A stretch of DNA of 6,076 nt from Candidatus Kapaibacterium sp. (GTDB taxonomy: Bacteria; Bacteroidota; Ignavibacteria; Kapaibacteriales; HRBIN21): NCBI GenBank assembly GCA_025055465.1, contig JANWXA010000124.1:1-6076 (forward strand), in the 5' to 3' direction. Shown piece by piece: positions 5,143 through 6,076 of this stretch. The stretch's first letter is position 1, and the number at the start of each line of letters is the position of its first letter. The position numbers and the translations under genes were made by a program. The notes beneath the pieces are model-generated. The model did not search any database. It had not been told where the DNA came from and saw nothing but the letters and a program-made list of their open reading frames with translations.

Positions 5143-5955
5143 ATGCATGCTGTGCTCTTTGCTGTGGCGGTTGTAGGGCTGGTCATTGTCGGGGTGGTGA
5201 CGGTTGGAGATCAGTGGTGGTGGTTGCCTCCGTTGGCCTCGGTTCACGGGGCTCACATTGATTGGCTCTTTGACATCACGATGGTGATCACGGGGATTGT
5301 CTTCGTGGTGGTGCACCTCTTGCTGGCGTATTTCGTGTGGCGATATCGAATGCGCTCGCCGGAGCAGCAGGCGTATTTCTACTTGGAGAACCGCCCCCTG
5401 GAGGTTACGTATACGATCATCCCAGCCATTGTGCTGACGGGGCTGGTCGCTGAGGGAACGCGGGCGTGGTTTCAGATCCACGGGACCCCTCCGGAGAACG
5501 CAATGCCTGTCCGGGTAATTGGTGAGCAATTTGCCTGGCGCTTCCAGTATCCAGGATCCGATGGAGAGCTGGGGCGGTTTCACCCACGGTACGTGAGTGA
5601 GGTAAATCCTTTCGGAATAGATCCAGGGGATCCGGCGGCGAAGGATGACATCGTTACTACGGAGTTACATGTACCGGTGAACAAGCCAGTGGTGGCTTAT
5701 ATCAACGCAAAGGATGTGCTCCACAGCTTTTTTGTACCGGAGCTGAGAGTCAAGCAGGACGCGGTCCCCGGAATGACGACACGCTTTTGGTTCGTCCCGA
5801 CACGGATAGGTACGTACGACATACCTTGTACGGAGCTCTGCGGCCAGGGACATTACATAATGCGGGGACAGATGGTGGTAGAGTCAGACACAGTTTTTGA
5901 AGCTTGGCTTGCGGAACAGCCAACGCTGGCTACGATCCTCGGTTTGTCACAGTAG
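5143..5955 (+). CDS. coxB: Cytochrome c oxidase subunit II
   Basis: A 270-aa subunit II of an aa3-type haem-copper oxidase. It takes electrons from cytochrome c through its CuA centre on the outer face of the cytoplasmic membrane and passes them to subunit I. CuA ligands are all present: His194 (LHSFFVP), then CTELCGQGHYIM with Cys229, Glu231, Cys233, His237 and Met240. The aromatic electron-entry block is GEQFAWRFQYPGSDG (127-141). The canonical two helices lie at about 45-66 and 87-110, with RPLEVTYTIIPAIVL in the second. An extra hydrophobic stretch at 2-22 may be an uncleaved signal anchor. The protein ends after the cupredoxin domain, so there is no fused cytochrome c. I chose ATG 5143 because GAGGA (5130-5134) precedes it by 8 bases. 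In-frame ATGs at 5122 and 5128 and codons back to 5047 are open, but they add a Cys-rich, unusual tail. coxA follows after 12 bp. Confidence 0.96.
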   Translation: MHAVLFAVAVVGLVIVGVVTVGDQWWWLPPLASVHGAHIDWLFDITMVITGIVFVVVHLLLAYFVWRYRMRSPEQQAYFYLENRPLEVTYTIIPAIVLTGLVAEGTRAWFQIHGTPPENAMPVRVIGEQFAWRFQYPGSDGELGRFHPRYVSEVNPFGIDPGDPAAKDDIVTTELHVPVNKPVVAYINAKDVLHSFFVPELRVKQDAVPGMTTRFWFVPTRIGTYDIPCTELCGQGHYIMRGQMVVESDTVFEAWLAEQPTLATILGLSQ

Positions 5956-5967
5956 GTTCGGGTCTGG

Positions 5968-6076
5968 ATGATGACCACGCCGCACGCGGCTGAAGCGGTT
6001 GTTCTCCATCATGAGCCTCAAAGCTTCTGGCGGAAGTACATATTCAGTATGGACCACAAAGTCATTGCCATCCAAT
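5968..6076 (+). CDS. coxA: Cytochrome c oxidase subunit I, N-terminal 36 codons
   Basis: The first 36 codons of the catalytic subunit I of the haem-copper oxidase, cut by the right edge. The signature is the pre-TM1 block SFWRKYIFSMDHKVIAIQ (19-36), which matches the conserved start of CoxA where DHK-IG-QY leads into helix 1. Haem and CuB ligands lie beyond the window. Translation begins at ATG 5968 or the immediately following ATG 5971; no strong Shine-Dalgarno separates them. It lies 12 bp after the coxB stop, in the same direction, as in most cox operons. Confidence 0.93.
   Translation, partial: MMTTPHAAEAVVLHHEPQSFWRKYIFSMDHKVIAIQ

Noticed and set aside
4840..5583. 247-codon minus-strand frame across the MFS end and coxB
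   Set aside because: It is His/Arg/Pro-rich shadow translation opposite conserved coxB sequence.

Overview
The window (about 55% G+C by eye) looks like a piece of chromosome from an aerobic, free-living bacterium. It carries the start of a cytochrome c oxidase operon (coxB, then coxA), secG, and several membrane-protein genes. A tentative placement is the Bacteroidota/Chlorobiota (FCB) group. The basis is a SecG with a proline-rich tail, mostly weak Shine-Dalgarno sequences, and TAnnTTTG-type promoter elements upstream of two genes. No rRNA, tRNA, CRISPR array, insertion sequence or phage gene was seen.

Layout: the window splits around position 2400 into two divergent halves. Leftward (minus strand) from 2329 are a 64-aa two-helix membrane protein, secG, a DUF2459-family gene, and then two small basic proteins of unknown function. 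These last two are clear paralogues of each other: a complete 65-aa copy, and a longer copy that runs off the left edge. Between DUF2459 and the 65-aa gene is an AT-rich stretch (about 755-960) with a diverged 29-bp direct repeat. That repeat duplicates the leader and start codon of the 65-aa gene. A sigma70-like promoter is embedded in the upstream copy.

Rightward (plus strand) from 2465 are a MacB/FtsX-type ABC permease without its ATPase, a UMF1/Atg22-like major facilitator overlapping it by 8 bp, then after 136 bp cytochrome c oxidase subunit II with a complete CuA site, and 12 bp later the first 36 codons of subunit I.

Functionally, coxB and coxA make the core of a haem-copper terminal oxidase. 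SecG is the accessory subunit of the SecYEG translocon. The permease and MFS pair is probably co-translated, but its substrates cannot be read from the sequence. The least explained part is the left kilobase: the tandem paralogues, the duplicated leader and the repeated TTGCAA-centred motifs. No complete new multi-gene system is evident, but this region deserves the second look.
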